A program made the position numbers and the translations under genes. Shown piece by piece: positions 25,417-33,629 of a stretch of DNA of 48,699 nt; position 1 is the first letter of the stretch; every line of letters begins with the position of its first letter. The stretch lies in the NCBI GenBank assembly GCA_030654015.1, contig JAURYI010000027.1, forward strand, positions 1 to 48,699. The letters are read 5' to 3'. The stretch comes from Methylococcales bacterium. Lineage in GTDB: Bacteria > Pseudomonadota > Gammaproteobacteria > Methylococcales > Methylomonadaceae. Below the pieces are notes generated by a model, which worked only from the letters and a program-made list of their open reading frames with translations, had not been told where the DNA came from and made no database searches.

Positions 25417-25724
25417 TGAAACGTTTTATTGCTGTCAGTTTGTTAGTCCTCGGTTTTACCTCCTCTAATGCGAATGCGGTAGTTATTTTTGCCGGACAAG
25501 CTAAAGCGGCGGCGGTGTGTTCGCAATGCCACGGCATTACAAAACCATCCGCCGACGCTCCTTTTCCCTCATTAGCCGGTCGTGATGAAGCCTATTTGAA
25601 ATCAGCACTCAAACAATACCGTGATAAATCCCGTAAATCCGACATCATGAACGCGATTGCGGGATCATTAAGCGATACCGATATTGACAATCTTGCCGCG
25701 TATTACGCGAAACAAAAGCTTTAA
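25416..25724 (+). CDS. Small class I c-type cytochrome
   Basis: This 102-residue secreted monohaem cytochrome has a signal peptide (about residues 1-21, ending ANA), haem site CSQCHG near residue 36, an internal PFPSLAGRDEAYLKSALKQYRD segment typical of cytochrome c553/c4 domains, and a methionine in KSDIMNAIAGSLSD as likely axial ligand. The start overlaps the cd1 stop (TAATG), so the two are translationally coupled. It probably carries electrons to or from the cd1 protein, as small cytochromes do beside NirS. Confidence 0.88.
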   Translation: MKRFIAVSLLVLGFTSSNANAVVIFAGQAKAAAVCSQCHGITKPSADAPFPSLAGRDEAYLKSALKQYRDKSRKSDIMNAIAGSLSDTDIDNLAAYYAKQKL

Positions 25725-25729
25725 CAATA

Positions 25730-25910
25730 ACGCTGGTTTTCAAGCGGGAGAGACTGTGAAAGTATTATGAAAATAACTCACAAAACAATTTTTGAATTTT
25801 GTAAGTCATTGTTTTTATATAATGTGGAAGGGGCTTTAGCCCCGAAAAGCGAGGCTAAAGCCTCTCCCACATAAATACTTTCACAGTCTCGGGAGCTTGG
25901 AAATCAGCGT
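25730..25910 (+). terminator. Terminator-like hairpin split by a MITE
   Basis: ACGCTGGTTTTCAAGC at 25730-25745 and GCTTGGAAATCAGCGT at 25895-25910 form a 16-bp stem with two G-U pairs. Between them are GGGA, the 141-bp element and a second GGGA. Without the element the sequence is a stem with a four-base loop right after the cytochrome gene. Confidence 0.7.
25750..25890. mobile_element. 141-bp MITE with GAGACTGTGAAAGTATT ends and GGGA target duplication
   Basis: The ends are inverted repeats of GAGACTGTGAAAGTATT. GGGA flanks both sides (25746-25749 and 25891-25894), as expected for a 4-bp target duplication. Inside, at about 25826-25872, is a double hairpin: GGGGCTTTAGCCCC followed by GAGGCTAAAGCCTC, framed by GTGG and CCAC. 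No coding capacity. Confidence 0.75.
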
Positions 25911-26073
25911 CTTCCTCGACATTATCAGACCGATAATTCAGCTATATCACTACCTCTTTACCTAATGTACGCGCTTTTATAAGTCACGACTATAAGATAG
26001 CGAATCGACATTATGTAATCACAATGCTAGACTCGCTAACTTTTTATCATTCGTTAATTAAGGAACAATATTG

Positions 26074-28377
26074 ATGCGATTCCCATGGTTAGTTTATCTG
26101 CTTGCTGGTAGCTCGCTGACAGCAGCACACGCGACAACTGTTTTAACAGGCATGACTGTCACCGCCAGTAAAACGGAAAAATCCGTTGCCGATGCACCCG
26201 CGACCGTGCGCGTCATCAGTCAGGAAAATATCACCGACCGCCGTGTCACGCGCTTGGGTGATGCCATGCGTGAACAACCTGGCTGGTATGCTATCGGCAG
26301 TGCGTTTGGCGATCAGCCATCGGGTACGGGTCGTTCCGACATTAGTATTCGGGGCATACGCGGCAGTAATCGCGCGTTATTTATGCTGGATGGTCAACCG
26401 TTGAATAATGCCCAAAGCGGCGCGGTCAATTTATCTACGATTATGATGGATGATGTGCAACAGATTGACTATATCGCGGGGCCATTCTCCTCGTTGTATG
26501 GCAGCTACGCCTTAAGCGGCGTGGTGAATGTCTTGAGTAAAACACCTGATAAACGGGAATTTACCATGCGCATGGGCGGCGGTGGTGCAGGTAATAATAC
26601 GGCGGGGGATCAATGGAATGGTTCAGGCGTTTACCGTGACCGTTTCGCTAATGGCTTGGGTATTTCTGTGGGCGTGAATTACACGCAGAATGTTGGTTAT
26701 GCCAATAGTTTTTTAAATAAAACATTTACCCCTGCGACCAGTCTCGGCACATCAACGTTAGTAGCGGGTGCGATTCCCACCACTGATGCTTTTAACACGC
26801 CTGCCTATCAATTGGGTCAGCTAAGCCCCAGCCCGTTTGAAGAAGGCAATGCGTTTGCCAAGTTATATTATGATTTTTCGCCGAAAACGCATGGTATGGC
26901 GGGCTTTTCGATTTATCGTTCGGAAGTATCGACAAATGACCCTTATGTCTCCTATCTGCAAAACAGCAGAGGACAACCGATTAATTCAGGTAGTTTAGCG
27001 ATTAGAAATGGACGTAACTTTGATAAATTAACCTTGCGCGAAACTGAATTCAGCACCACGCCGACCAACGAAGAAATAAAGCGTTATTTTGCCCGTTTCG
27101 ATCATCAATTTGATAATAAAGCCACATTAAAAGCCGATGTTAGTGTGCAGGATCGCTTCATCAATACGGGCTTATTCAGCACCACTGACCCTAAAACCAA
27201 CTTTAACGGCGGTGCGGGGGAATTATCCGCCTTGCCGCAAGACCAGCGCATCAATGGCAAACTGGAATTCGGAATGCCGTTGCATTTTTCCGCGTTACCC
27301 ACTTGGTTGGCAACGCACAATGTGGTCGCAGGTTTTGATGCCAATGAAGAAAATATGCACCGTGTGCGTTATAACTTGAGCAACTGGCGCGATTGGAACA
27401 GCAAAACGGCGACTATTTATAATGCCAGCGGCACTAGTAATACTTATGGCGGCTATGTACAGGATGAATGGCAACCGCTGGAACAACTCAGTGTGTATGC
27501 AGGTGGACGGGTTGACAGCTGGAGTTCCTCAGGGCAGGTACAACAAATGACTCCACTGCTACCCTACAGTCACCAATACGACGAGCGTACCTTCACCCAA
27601 TTCAGCCCGAAAGGGGCGGTGGTGTATAAGCCGCTGGATAATTTGGTGCTGAAAGGGTCGGCGGGGGTATCGTTTCGACCACCGACAACCTTTGATTTAT
27701 ATACCAGCTCAGTGGCAAACTCTAATCGTTTCGGTATTCTCAGCCGCGTCACCACCGAAGCCGCGCCGAATTTAAAACCCGAAAAAGCCTTTTCGTGGGA
27801 AATTGGCGCGGAAACCCATTTTGATACAGGCACTAATTTAACCGCGACCTATTATGAAACCGATTTGACTGATTTATTTTATGTAAAAGACATTATTACC
27901 AGAACAGCCAATGACTTGAGACAAACCAGCAACACAGGTAAAGCCAAGATTCGCGGTGTGGAAGCGACGCTAAAACAAACGCTGGTTGACGGTGTCTGGT
28001 TATTTGGCAATGTCAGTTATACACACACCAAGATTACCGAAAACTCCAGCGATCCCAATACGGTAGGAAAAGAACTGACTCGCGCCCCCAAGCTGATGTG
28101 GAATGTCGGTGTAGAAGGCGAATATAAAGGTGTGTTCGGTTCGGTAATCGGGCGTTATGTGGATAAGTCATACTCCGATGCCACTAATCGTGATGTCGCA
28201 GTCGGTGTACAAGGCGCGTGGGATGCTTATTATCTGCTGGATACCAAAATAGGTTATGAAGTGCTGAAAGGCGTTAAAGCCAGCTTTGCGGTGCAGAATT
28301 TATTGGATGAACATTACTACCAATCGGCTCTTATGCCTGGTCGAACCTTTATTGGTGAAGTGGCGGTGAATTTTTAA
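26074..28377 (+). CDS. TonB-dependent outer-membrane receptor
   Basis: This 767-residue protein has a signal peptide (MRFPWLVYLLAGSSLTAAHA), a TonB box-like MTVTASKTEKS, the plug domain (RISQ-like VISQENITDRRVTRLGDAMREQPG, then DISIRGIRGSNRALFMLDGQPLN and IAGPFSSLYGSYALSGVVNVLSK) and a 22-strand barrel ending in an aromatic residue (FIGEVAVNF). Such receptors bring in siderophores, haem, cobalamin or metal chelates using TonB energy. The ligand is not evident. It lies downstream of the cytochrome genes on the same strand, but a MITE-split terminator intervenes, so separate transcription is likely. ATG 26074 follows AAGGAA. Confidence 0.92.
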   Translation: MRFPWLVYLLAGSSLTAAHATTVLTGMTVTASKTEKSVADAPATVRVISQENITDRRVTRLGDAMREQPGWYAIGSAFGDQPSGTGRSDISIRGIRGSNRALFMLDGQPLNNAQSGAVNLSTIMMDDVQQIDYIAGPFSSLYGSYALSGVVNVLSKTPDKREFTMRMGGGGAGNNTAGDQWNGSGVYRDRFANGLGISVGVNYTQNVGYANSFLNKTFTPATSLGTSTLVAGAIPTTDAFNTPAYQLGQLSPSPFEEGNAFAKLYYDFSPKTHGMAGFSIYRSEVSTNDPYVSYLQNSRGQPINSGSLAIRNGRNFDKLTLRETEFSTTPTNEEIKRYFARFDHQFDNKATLKADVSVQDRFINTGLFSTTDPKTNFNGGAGELSALPQDQRINGKLEFGMPLHFSALPTWLATHNVVAGFDANEENMHRVRYNLSNWRDWNSKTATIYNASGTSNTYGGYVQDEWQPLEQLSVYAGGRVDSWSSSGQVQQMTPLLPYSHQYDERTFTQFSPKGAVVYKPLDNLVLKGSAGVSFRPPTTFDLYTSSVANSNRFGILSRVTTEAAPNLKPEKAFSWEIGAETHFDTGTNLTATYYETDLTDLFYVKDIITRTANDLRQTSNTGKAKIRGVEATLKQTLVDGVWLFGNVSYTHTKITENSSDPNTVGKELTRAPKLMWNVGVEGEYKGVFGSVIGRYVDKSYSDATNRDVAVGVQGAWDAYYLLDTKIGYEVLKGVKASFAVQNLLDEHYYQSALMPGRTFIGEVAVNF

Positions 28378-28384
28378 GTCGTCT

Positions 28385-28412
28385 GCAATGCAGGAGAAGC
28401 CTCCAGCATTGC
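28385..28412. terminator. Hairpin between convergent genes
   Basis: GCAATGC/GCATTGC with an inner GGAG/CTCC stem sits between the stops of the TonB receptor and ybiB. It lacks a strong T run. Confidence 0.5.
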
Positions 28413-28419
28413 CTGTTGA

Positions 28420-29445
28420 TTATTTGCTGGCAAACGCCGCCTTATTGCGATTTAACCAATAATCACGCGCTAGTTGATGTGCTTGTGCTTGGCTGTCGGC
28501 TTTGCCTAACAGCTTTAAGGCGACGGCGGCAGTACCTATGATAGTGGCCTCGGCAAAGTCATCGTCTATTTTGCCTTGCCAGAGTAACGCGAGTTGCTCA
28601 GGATCTAATTGTTCGGCTTTAACGTGGCGACGGGTGAACAGCGCGTCCCAGTTTTCATCGGAGAGTTCGCCGTGATGCACGCTTTGTACTAAACAATCTA
28701 CGTCTGGGTTGCGTTCGGTTTCGCCGCCCTCACCTTTTAATACCGCGCTGTGTGCTTGTTGTAATAAGGCAGAGGCTTGTTGATGCACAGGGCGATAACT
28801 GGGATGAAAAATGCCTTGAATGCTGTAGTCAGCATTGAACGGATTTAATAAGCGCACCAACGTATGCACAGGGGAACGTAAACCTAACAGCGGGCGCAGT
28901 TCGATAATTTCATGCAGTTTCGGGCAGAAATGTTCCAGCGATAAATAGCTGAAATTGTGTTGTTCCAGTTGTTGCTGGGCTGCTTGTAGGGAAGTGGCTG
29001 GATGCAAACCCAAATAAGGCAGTACATTTGCCGTGTACACCCTGCCAGCCGTATGTCCTTCTGAACCGTGCATTAACACGCGGATGCCGTTTTGTGCCAG
29101 CAATAACGCGGACAGTAAAAACCACGGTAAATGGCGGCGTTTGCCCGCATACGATGACCAATCCAAATCAACGGGCGTGTTTAAGGTTTCGTGATTGAAC
29201 GATTCACGCGCCGCCTGTACAAAACCCGCCAGTTCTTCGGGGGTTTCTTCTTTAACACGCATCAGCATTAAAAACGCGCCCAGTTGTATCGGCTCGACTT
29301 CATTCGCCAGAATCATGCGCATGGCGCGGTGGGCTTCGTCTTGCGTCAACGGTCGCGAGCCTTTTTTACCTTTACCGAGAATGCGGATAATGCCAGCGAA
29401 CGGGTGTTCAGGGTGCGGCGTTTGTTCGTGATGCGTTAAGTTCAT
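28420..29445 (-). CDS. ybiB: TrpD2/YbiB, glycosyltransferase-family DNA-binding protein
   Basis: This 341-residue protein has the anthranilate phosphoribosyltransferase fold: helical N-terminus RPLTQDEAHRAMRMILANEVEPIQLGAFLMLMRVKEETPEELAGFVQA, then the nucleotide-type domain with LRSPVHTLVRLLNPF and VLKGEGGETERNPD. The catalytic glycine-rich KHG/GSGGD motif of true TrpD is missing, as in the YbiB branch, members of which bind nucleic acid and are not tryptophan enzymes. Its ATG overlaps the cyoE stop by four bases (ATGA), so it is translated from the cyoE transcript. Confidence 0.82.
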   Translation of the reverse strand: MNLTHHEQTPHPEHPFAGIIRILGKGKKGSRPLTQDEAHRAMRMILANEVEPIQLGAFLMLMRVKEETPEELAGFVQAARESFNHETLNTPVDLDWSSYAGKRRHLPWFLLSALLLAQNGIRVLMHGSEGHTAGRVYTANVLPYLGLHPATSLQAAQQQLEQHNFSYLSLEHFCPKLHEIIELRPLLGLRSPVHTLVRLLNPFNADYSIQGIFHPSYRPVHQQASALLQQAHSAVLKGEGGETERNPDVDCLVQSVHHGELSDENWDALFTRRHVKAEQLDPEQLALLWQGKIDDDFAEATIIGTAAVALKLLGKADSQAQAHQLARDYWLNRNKAAFASK

Positions 29446-30341
29446 AGGGTAAACCTAAAATAATGGTCGATTAACAACGCCGCGAACAGGAGCGTGATGT
29501 AAATGATGGAATACCAGAAAGTCGCCATAGCAGTTGCTTTATCTTTGTTACGCATCATTAATACAGCGTAATAAATAAAACCCAAGCCCAAGGGAATGAC
29601 AGTGGCTAAATAAATCAGGCCGCTCATGCCTGTTAAATACGGTAACAACGTGACGATGAGCAATAACACGCTGTAAAGCAGAATTTGTAACAGCGTGTGG
29701 TCAACGCCGTTCGTCACAGGTAACATCGGAATTCTAAAATCTTCGTAGATTTTTTGGTATTTATCCTGTCTGGCAATGGCGAGCGGCCAGAAATGCGGGG
29801 GTGTCCAGACGAATATAATCAATACCAATAATAAAGCGTACGGATGCACTTCACCAGTAATCGCACACCACCCCAATAAAGGCGGCGTAGCACCGAACGC
29901 ACCGCCGATGACGATATTTTGCGGAGTCATGCGTTTCAGGTATTTGGTATACACCACCGCATAGCCGAATAAGGACAGCAAGGTGAGCCACGCGGTTAAG
30001 GCATTGACTTTAACCATCAACACCACCATGGCAATCACACCCAGCACAATGGCAAAAGTCATCACTTGTTTAGGTGTTAAATAGCCCATCGGAATGGGGC
30101 GGTGCGGGTTTAATTTTTTATCAATATCTCGATCAACGAAATGATTGATAGCAGCGGCAGACGCGGCAGCCAGTGCGATACCGATATTGGCATAAATCAT
30201 GGTATCAATAGGCGGCAACGCAGGAACGGCTAATAACATACCGACCACAGCGGTAAAAATCATTTCTATCACCACATTTGATTTGCACAGATTGAGATAG
30301 CATTTCCAAGTAGGTGGACGGAGGGGGGCGGTGTTTGTCAT
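29442..30341 (-). CDS. cyoE: Protoheme IX farnesyltransferase (haem O synthase)
   Basis: This 299-residue UbiA-family membrane enzyme has about nine helices. The prenyl-diphosphate site is N-H-x-x-D-x-x-x-D in AAINHFVDRDIDKKLNPHRPIP, and the second aspartate-rich loop is near KYQKIYEDFRIPMLPVTNG. It attaches a farnesyl group to haem B to give haem O for haem-copper oxidases. No oxidase subunit gene is adjacent. It is the first gene of a two-gene unit with ybiB. Confidence 0.95.
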   Translation of the reverse strand: MTNTAPLRPPTWKCYLNLCKSNVVIEMIFTAVVGMLLAVPALPPIDTMIYANIGIALAAASAAAINHFVDRDIDKKLNPHRPIPMGYLTPKQVMTFAIVLGVIAMVVLMVKVNALTAWLTLLSLFGYAVVYTKYLKRMTPQNIVIGGAFGATPPLLGWCAITGEVHPYALLLVLIIFVWTPPHFWPLAIARQDKYQKIYEDFRIPMLPVTNGVDHTLLQILLYSVLLLIVTLLPYLTGMSGLIYLATVIPLGLGFIYYAVLMMRNKDKATAMATFWYSIIYITLLFAALLIDHYFRFTL

Positions 30342-30657
30342 TATTTAGATAAATTCCAACTTTTTAATTATTCCATAGAATACAGGGAACTATTCATTTT
30401 TGAAATAGTACAAGATATTAACCATTGAGTCTGATGTTTAAAAGCGTGTCGCGGGTCATATCAGTGGTTTATAAACCAATAACCATAAATAAGTCGTCGA
30501 TAACGGGGGTTAAAAATGCGTTACGACCATTTTCAGCTATACCCTTTATTCATTGAGATAAATTAACTGATGGTGTTAAAATTCGACTCGGCTCATTGAT
30601 ATGGCAGCCCGATTATTGCTTTATCATGATTAGCTCACTCACACAGGAGATTTTCCC
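30342..30657. other. Intergenic stretch, promoters only
   Basis: No gene or repeat is recognised. The stretch is AT-rich and contains the divergent promoters for cyoE-ybiB and for the lipoprotein; AGGAG at 30645-30649 is the ribosome site of the latter. Confidence 0.6.
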
Positions 30658-31917
30658 ATGCAAAAAAAACTGTTCACCGCTGCGGCTATTGCAGCACTCA
30701 TGTCAGGTTGCGCTGCGCAACCGATGCCCACTTTTGAACCTTTTCAAGCGCAAGACTTAAATCCTTTACTCGCTGCTGGTTATACACAAAAAGTTGATAA
30801 CTTTTTCATCATTAATGATTCATCATCATCAATGTCTGACGATTATTTAGGTTTAGGTTATGCGTCACAACCTGATGCAACCAAATTTTCAGTTGAAAAA
30901 ACAATTTTAAGTCGCATTAACGAAACTATCCCTAACCTACCCAACCCAGTGACTGAAAGCATTCGCAGCTTCGGTTTTGGTCCTTGTTTAGACAATGGCT
31001 TTACTAAATTAAACCAAGAACCGACTGCTTATTCTAAAGCCGCGCTCAGTGCAGGTATTGACTCACTGGAATGCTCTAGCGGCGGTTCACCATTAGATGA
31101 TGGCATTGTTGGCTCAACGGCTGATTTAGCACCCACTGCGGGCAAAATCGCTGTGTTAGTGATGAGCGACGGTCACGATTTAGACTCTTACGGTACTAAA
31201 GAAATGAAAGCCATGAAAGAACAGTATGGCGACAGACTGTGTGTTTATGGTGTTTGGACAGGTAATCCAGAAGAAATTTCTGGTTTAGCGGTATTAAACC
31301 AATTATCCAGCATTGCAGGTTGTGGCTTTGCGGTATCTGCGGAAAGCGTTTCTACTCCCGAAAAACTGGGTCTGTTTGTAAAAACTATTTTCTTAGAACC
31401 AGGTCCGATTGCTCCAGTTATCCTCCCCCATCTTCATGTTGATGTAGAATTTGATAACGATGAGTACACATTAGAACACTCTACGCTGGTTAAATCTCAT
31501 GTCAACGGACATCACAGCAATCCTGAGACCGTTAAACAAAATCTGGAAAACCAAGTAAAATCAATTTTGACTACTCCTGACAGTCAATATGAAGTACAAG
31601 GTCATACCAACTACACAGGTAAAGAAGCGCGTAATATCCTATTAGGCAATGAACGTGCGCAAACTATCTATAACTACCTGACCAGCAACTATCCAGATCT
31701 TCAAAAACAACTGATGCAGCCAAAAGGTTACAGCTGGAACTGCCCAGACGAAGCGGATCCAAGAAGCCCGCACAACCGTAGAGTTGATTTGGAATTGAAT
31801 GGCGGATGTCAACACACTGCTATTTCAACTCAAGAGTTGAAACAGCATTACGGCAATCCCGTTTTAGGCGGCAAACATAAACATAAACATAAACATCATC
31901 ACCATCACCATCATTAA
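30658..31917 (+). CDS. Lipoprotein with von Willebrand-like and OmpA domains and a natural His tail
   Basis: This 419-residue lipoprotein has lipobox LMSGC with C18. A von Willebrand A-like domain follows, with metal-site motif D54-S-S56-S-S58 in FFIINDSSSSMSD and VLVMSDGHD later, spanning about 45-245. An OmpA-type peptidoglycan-binding domain covers about 280-390 (YEVQGHTNYTGKEARNILLGNERA and NRRVDLEL). The family's TD is TN here. The C-terminus is GGKHKHKHKHHHHHHH: four lysine-histidine alternations, then a run of histidines, ten His in the last fourteen residues. Such a tail should bind nickel, copper or zinc. The outer-membrane anchor plus peptidoglycan binding puts it in the envelope. 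It is a single-gene unit closed by its own terminator. Function unknown; metal buffering is inferred. Confidence 0.88.
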   Translation: MQKKLFTAAAIAALMSGCAAQPMPTFEPFQAQDLNPLLAAGYTQKVDNFFIINDSSSSMSDDYLGLGYASQPDATKFSVEKTILSRINETIPNLPNPVTESIRSFGFGPCLDNGFTKLNQEPTAYSKAALSAGIDSLECSSGGSPLDDGIVGSTADLAPTAGKIAVLVMSDGHDLDSYGTKEMKAMKEQYGDRLCVYGVWTGNPEEISGLAVLNQLSSIAGCGFAVSAESVSTPEKLGLFVKTIFLEPGPIAPVILPHLHVDVEFDNDEYTLEHSTLVKSHVNGHHSNPETVKQNLENQVKSILTTPDSQYEVQGHTNYTGKEARNILLGNERAQTIYNYLTSNYPDLQKQLMQPKGYSWNCPDEADPRSPHNRRVDLELNGGCQHTAISTQELKQHYGNPVLGGKHKHKHKHHHHHHH

Positions 31918-31931
31918 TAAGCAGTGATGTT

Positions 31932-31964
31932 AAACATAGCCTAGCCTCGGCGGGCTATGTTTTT
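31932..31964 (+). terminator. Terminator of the His-tailed lipoprotein
   Basis: The stem AAACATAGCC/GGGCTATGTTT is followed by T's. It begins 15 bases after the stop. Confidence 0.8.
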
Positions 31965-31979
31965 GGTGCGATATAAAAG

Positions 31980-32020
31980 AAGGTAAAAGGTGCAAGGTAC
32001 AATCTTGCACCTTTTACCTT
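31980..32020. repeat. 17-bp perfect inverted repeat between convergent genes
   Basis: AAGGTAAAAGGTGCAAG and its exact complement enclose a seven-base loop, just before the plsY stop. It probably ends plsY transcription and blocks read-through. Confidence 0.7.
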
Positions 32021-32033
32021 TCACCTGCTCTTT

Positions 32034-32606
32034 TTAATTCTCATCCCCTGCCAACAGCTTTTTAATATTGCTTTGATGCCGCCACACTAACAACACCGTC
32101 ATCACCAAAGAAGCACCCACCAACGTCACATCCCCGACAATAAACCACGCATAAATCGGCGACAACACCGATGCCACCAAAGCCGACAGCGACGAAATTT
32201 TACCCAGCTTATACACCGCCAACCAAGTACCGACAAACGCCAAACCCAGCCACCAGTTAAAACCCAGCAACACCCCGATAGAAGTCGCTACCCCTTTGCC
32301 ACCCTCAAACTTAAAAAACACAGGGTACAAATGCCCGATAAATGCCGCCAACCCCGTTGCCGCTAATATCTCTACGGGAACAACCAACACATTCGCCGCA
32401 TACACAGGCAGCAAACCTTTCAGCAAATCACCCAACAAAGTAATAATTGCCGCTTTCTTACCGCCGATACGCATTACATTAGTCGCCCCCGGATTGCCCG
32501 AACCCTGTTCACGCGGGTCAGGCAATCCCATCAAGCGACACACGATAATCGCGCTGGAAATTGAGCCTATTAAATAAGCCGCAGGAATAAACAACCATGC
32601 CATCAT
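32034..32606 (-). CDS. plsY: Glycerol-3-phosphate acyltransferase PlsY
   Basis: This 190-residue inner-membrane enzyme uses acyl-phosphate to acylate glycerol-3-phosphate, the first step of phospholipid synthesis. The three PlsY motifs are visible: YLIGSISSAIIVCRL with GLPDPREQGSGNPGATN, then FKFEGGKGVATSIGVLLG, and a late loop near VLLVWRHQSNIKKLLAGDE. About five helices. The start at 32606 is chosen because GGAAGG precedes it; longer frames would add residues not seen in the family. It is divergent from folB, a common arrangement in gammaproteobacteria. Confidence 0.95.
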   Translation of the reverse strand: MMAWLFIPAAYLIGSISSAIIVCRLMGLPDPREQGSGNPGATNVMRIGGKKAAIITLLGDLLKGLLPVYAANVLVVPVEILAATGLAAFIGHLYPVFFKFEGGKGVATSIGVLLGFNWWLGLAFVGTWLAVYKLGKISSLSALVASVLSPIYAWFIVGDVTLVGASLVMTVLLVWRHQSNIKKLLAGDEN

Positions 32607-32701
32607 TTGAATACCTTCCATTATTAAGAACTTGTAAGCCAAGGAGGTTTCCTTGATACTTAGCGAATTAAAAAACTGCACATCATAAACTGGAAAACAC
32701 T

Positions 32702-33055
32702 ATGGATATTATTTTTTTAGGCGGACTTGAGATTGAAACCATCATCGGCATCTACGATTGGGAGCGAGAAACCAAACAAACCGTCGTTCTCGACATCGAA
32801 ATGGCTTTCGATATTCAAAAAGCCGCTGAAACCGACGACATTCAATACACACTGGATTATAAAACCGTCTCCAAGCGCATTATTTCCTTTGTTGAAGCCA
32901 GCCAGTTTTTACTGGTGGAAAAACTGATTTCCGAAATCGCCGATATTATCCGTCATGAATTTAACGTGCCATGGGTCAAAATCACCCTCAACAAAAAAGG
33001 CGCGATTCGCGGTGCGAGTGACGTAGGCATCATCATTGAACGCGGGGCAAAATAG
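32702..33055 (+). CDS. folB: Dihydroneopterin aldolase
   Basis: This 117-residue protein has MDIIFLGGLEIETIIGIYDWERETKQ (residues 1-26), the catalytic glutamate in GIYDWE and the conserved lysine near ITLNKKGAIRGASDVGIIIER. It converts dihydroneopterin to hydroxymethyl-dihydropterin and glycolaldehyde for folate. It lies four bases before folK, with which it is translationally linked. In methylotrophs the same pterin intermediate can feed methanopterin, but this gene looks like the ordinary folate enzyme. Confidence 0.95.
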   Translation: MDIIFLGGLEIETIIGIYDWERETKQTVVLDIEMAFDIQKAAETDDIQYTLDYKTVSKRIISFVEASQFLLVEKLISEIADIIRHEFNVPWVKITLNKKGAIRGASDVGIIIERGAK

Positions 33056-33058
33056 CTC

Positions 33059-33535
33059 ATGCGCGGCTATATCAGCATCGGCAGCAACATCGACAAAGAA
33101 ATTCATATTCCCGCCAGTTTGCGGGCATTGGAACGGCAGTTTGGTACATTGACCATCTCAAGTATTTATGAATCAGATGCGGTGGGGTTTTCAGGTGATG
33201 CTTTTCATAATCTGATTGTCGGCTTTGATTCTGACTTAGACGTTAAAACCGTTGCCAAACAACTACGAGATATTGAACTGGACAATGGGCGCACCCGCAA
33301 CAGTCAGAAATTTTCTGCCCGAACGCTGGATTTAGATTTAATTTTATACGGGGATTTAATTATCAGCGACGGCCGTTTACAAATACCGCGTGATGAAATT
33401 GAAAAATACGCCTTTGTACTGGAACCGCTCGCAGAAATTGCCCCCACTGACATTCATCCTGTCAGCGGTATCAATTATGCCGAACTGTGGCAACAGTTTG
33501 ATAAAACCGATTTGCAACAACATAAAATAGAATAA
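33059..33535 (+). CDS. folK: Hydroxymethyldihydropterin pyrophosphokinase
   Basis: This 158-residue protein has the HPPK features: SIGSNIDKEIHIPASLRAL, FHNLIVGFDSDL, the ARTLDLDLILYGD motif with two metal-binding aspartates, and IPRDEIEKYAFVLEPLAEIAP. It transfers pyrophosphate from ATP to the FolB product. Start ATG 33059 is three bases after the folB stop. Confidence 0.94.
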   Translation: MRGYISIGSNIDKEIHIPASLRALERQFGTLTISSIYESDAVGFSGDAFHNLIVGFDSDLDVKTVAKQLRDIELDNGRTRNSQKFSARTLDLDLILYGDLIISDGRLQIPRDEIEKYAFVLEPLAEIAPTDIHPVSGINYAELWQQFDKTDLQQHKIE

Positions 33536-33583
33536 ACAGTCCACGAAAGATACAAAAAGCATGAACATAATTCATGGATTTAT

Positions 33584-33612
33584 CGCATTCCCACGCGCCG
33601 CGTAGGAATGCG
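33584..33612. repeat. Palindromic repeat before waaC
   Basis: CGCATTCC and GGAATGCG enclose CACGCGCCGCGTA. GTAGGAATGCG inside resembles the GTAG-type elements. It lies between folK and waaC. Confidence 0.5.
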
Positions 33613-33629
33613 GAAAACGAGAAAATATC

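Noticed and set aside
25911-26073. Cobalamin or other riboswitch before the TonB receptor
   Set aside because: No B12-box or other conserved riboswitch core could be recognised in the short leader.
28420-29445. Anthranilate phosphoribosyltransferase TrpD
   Set aside because: The glycine-rich substrate motif is lacking and the gene overlaps cyoE, as typical of the non-tryptophan YbiB branch.
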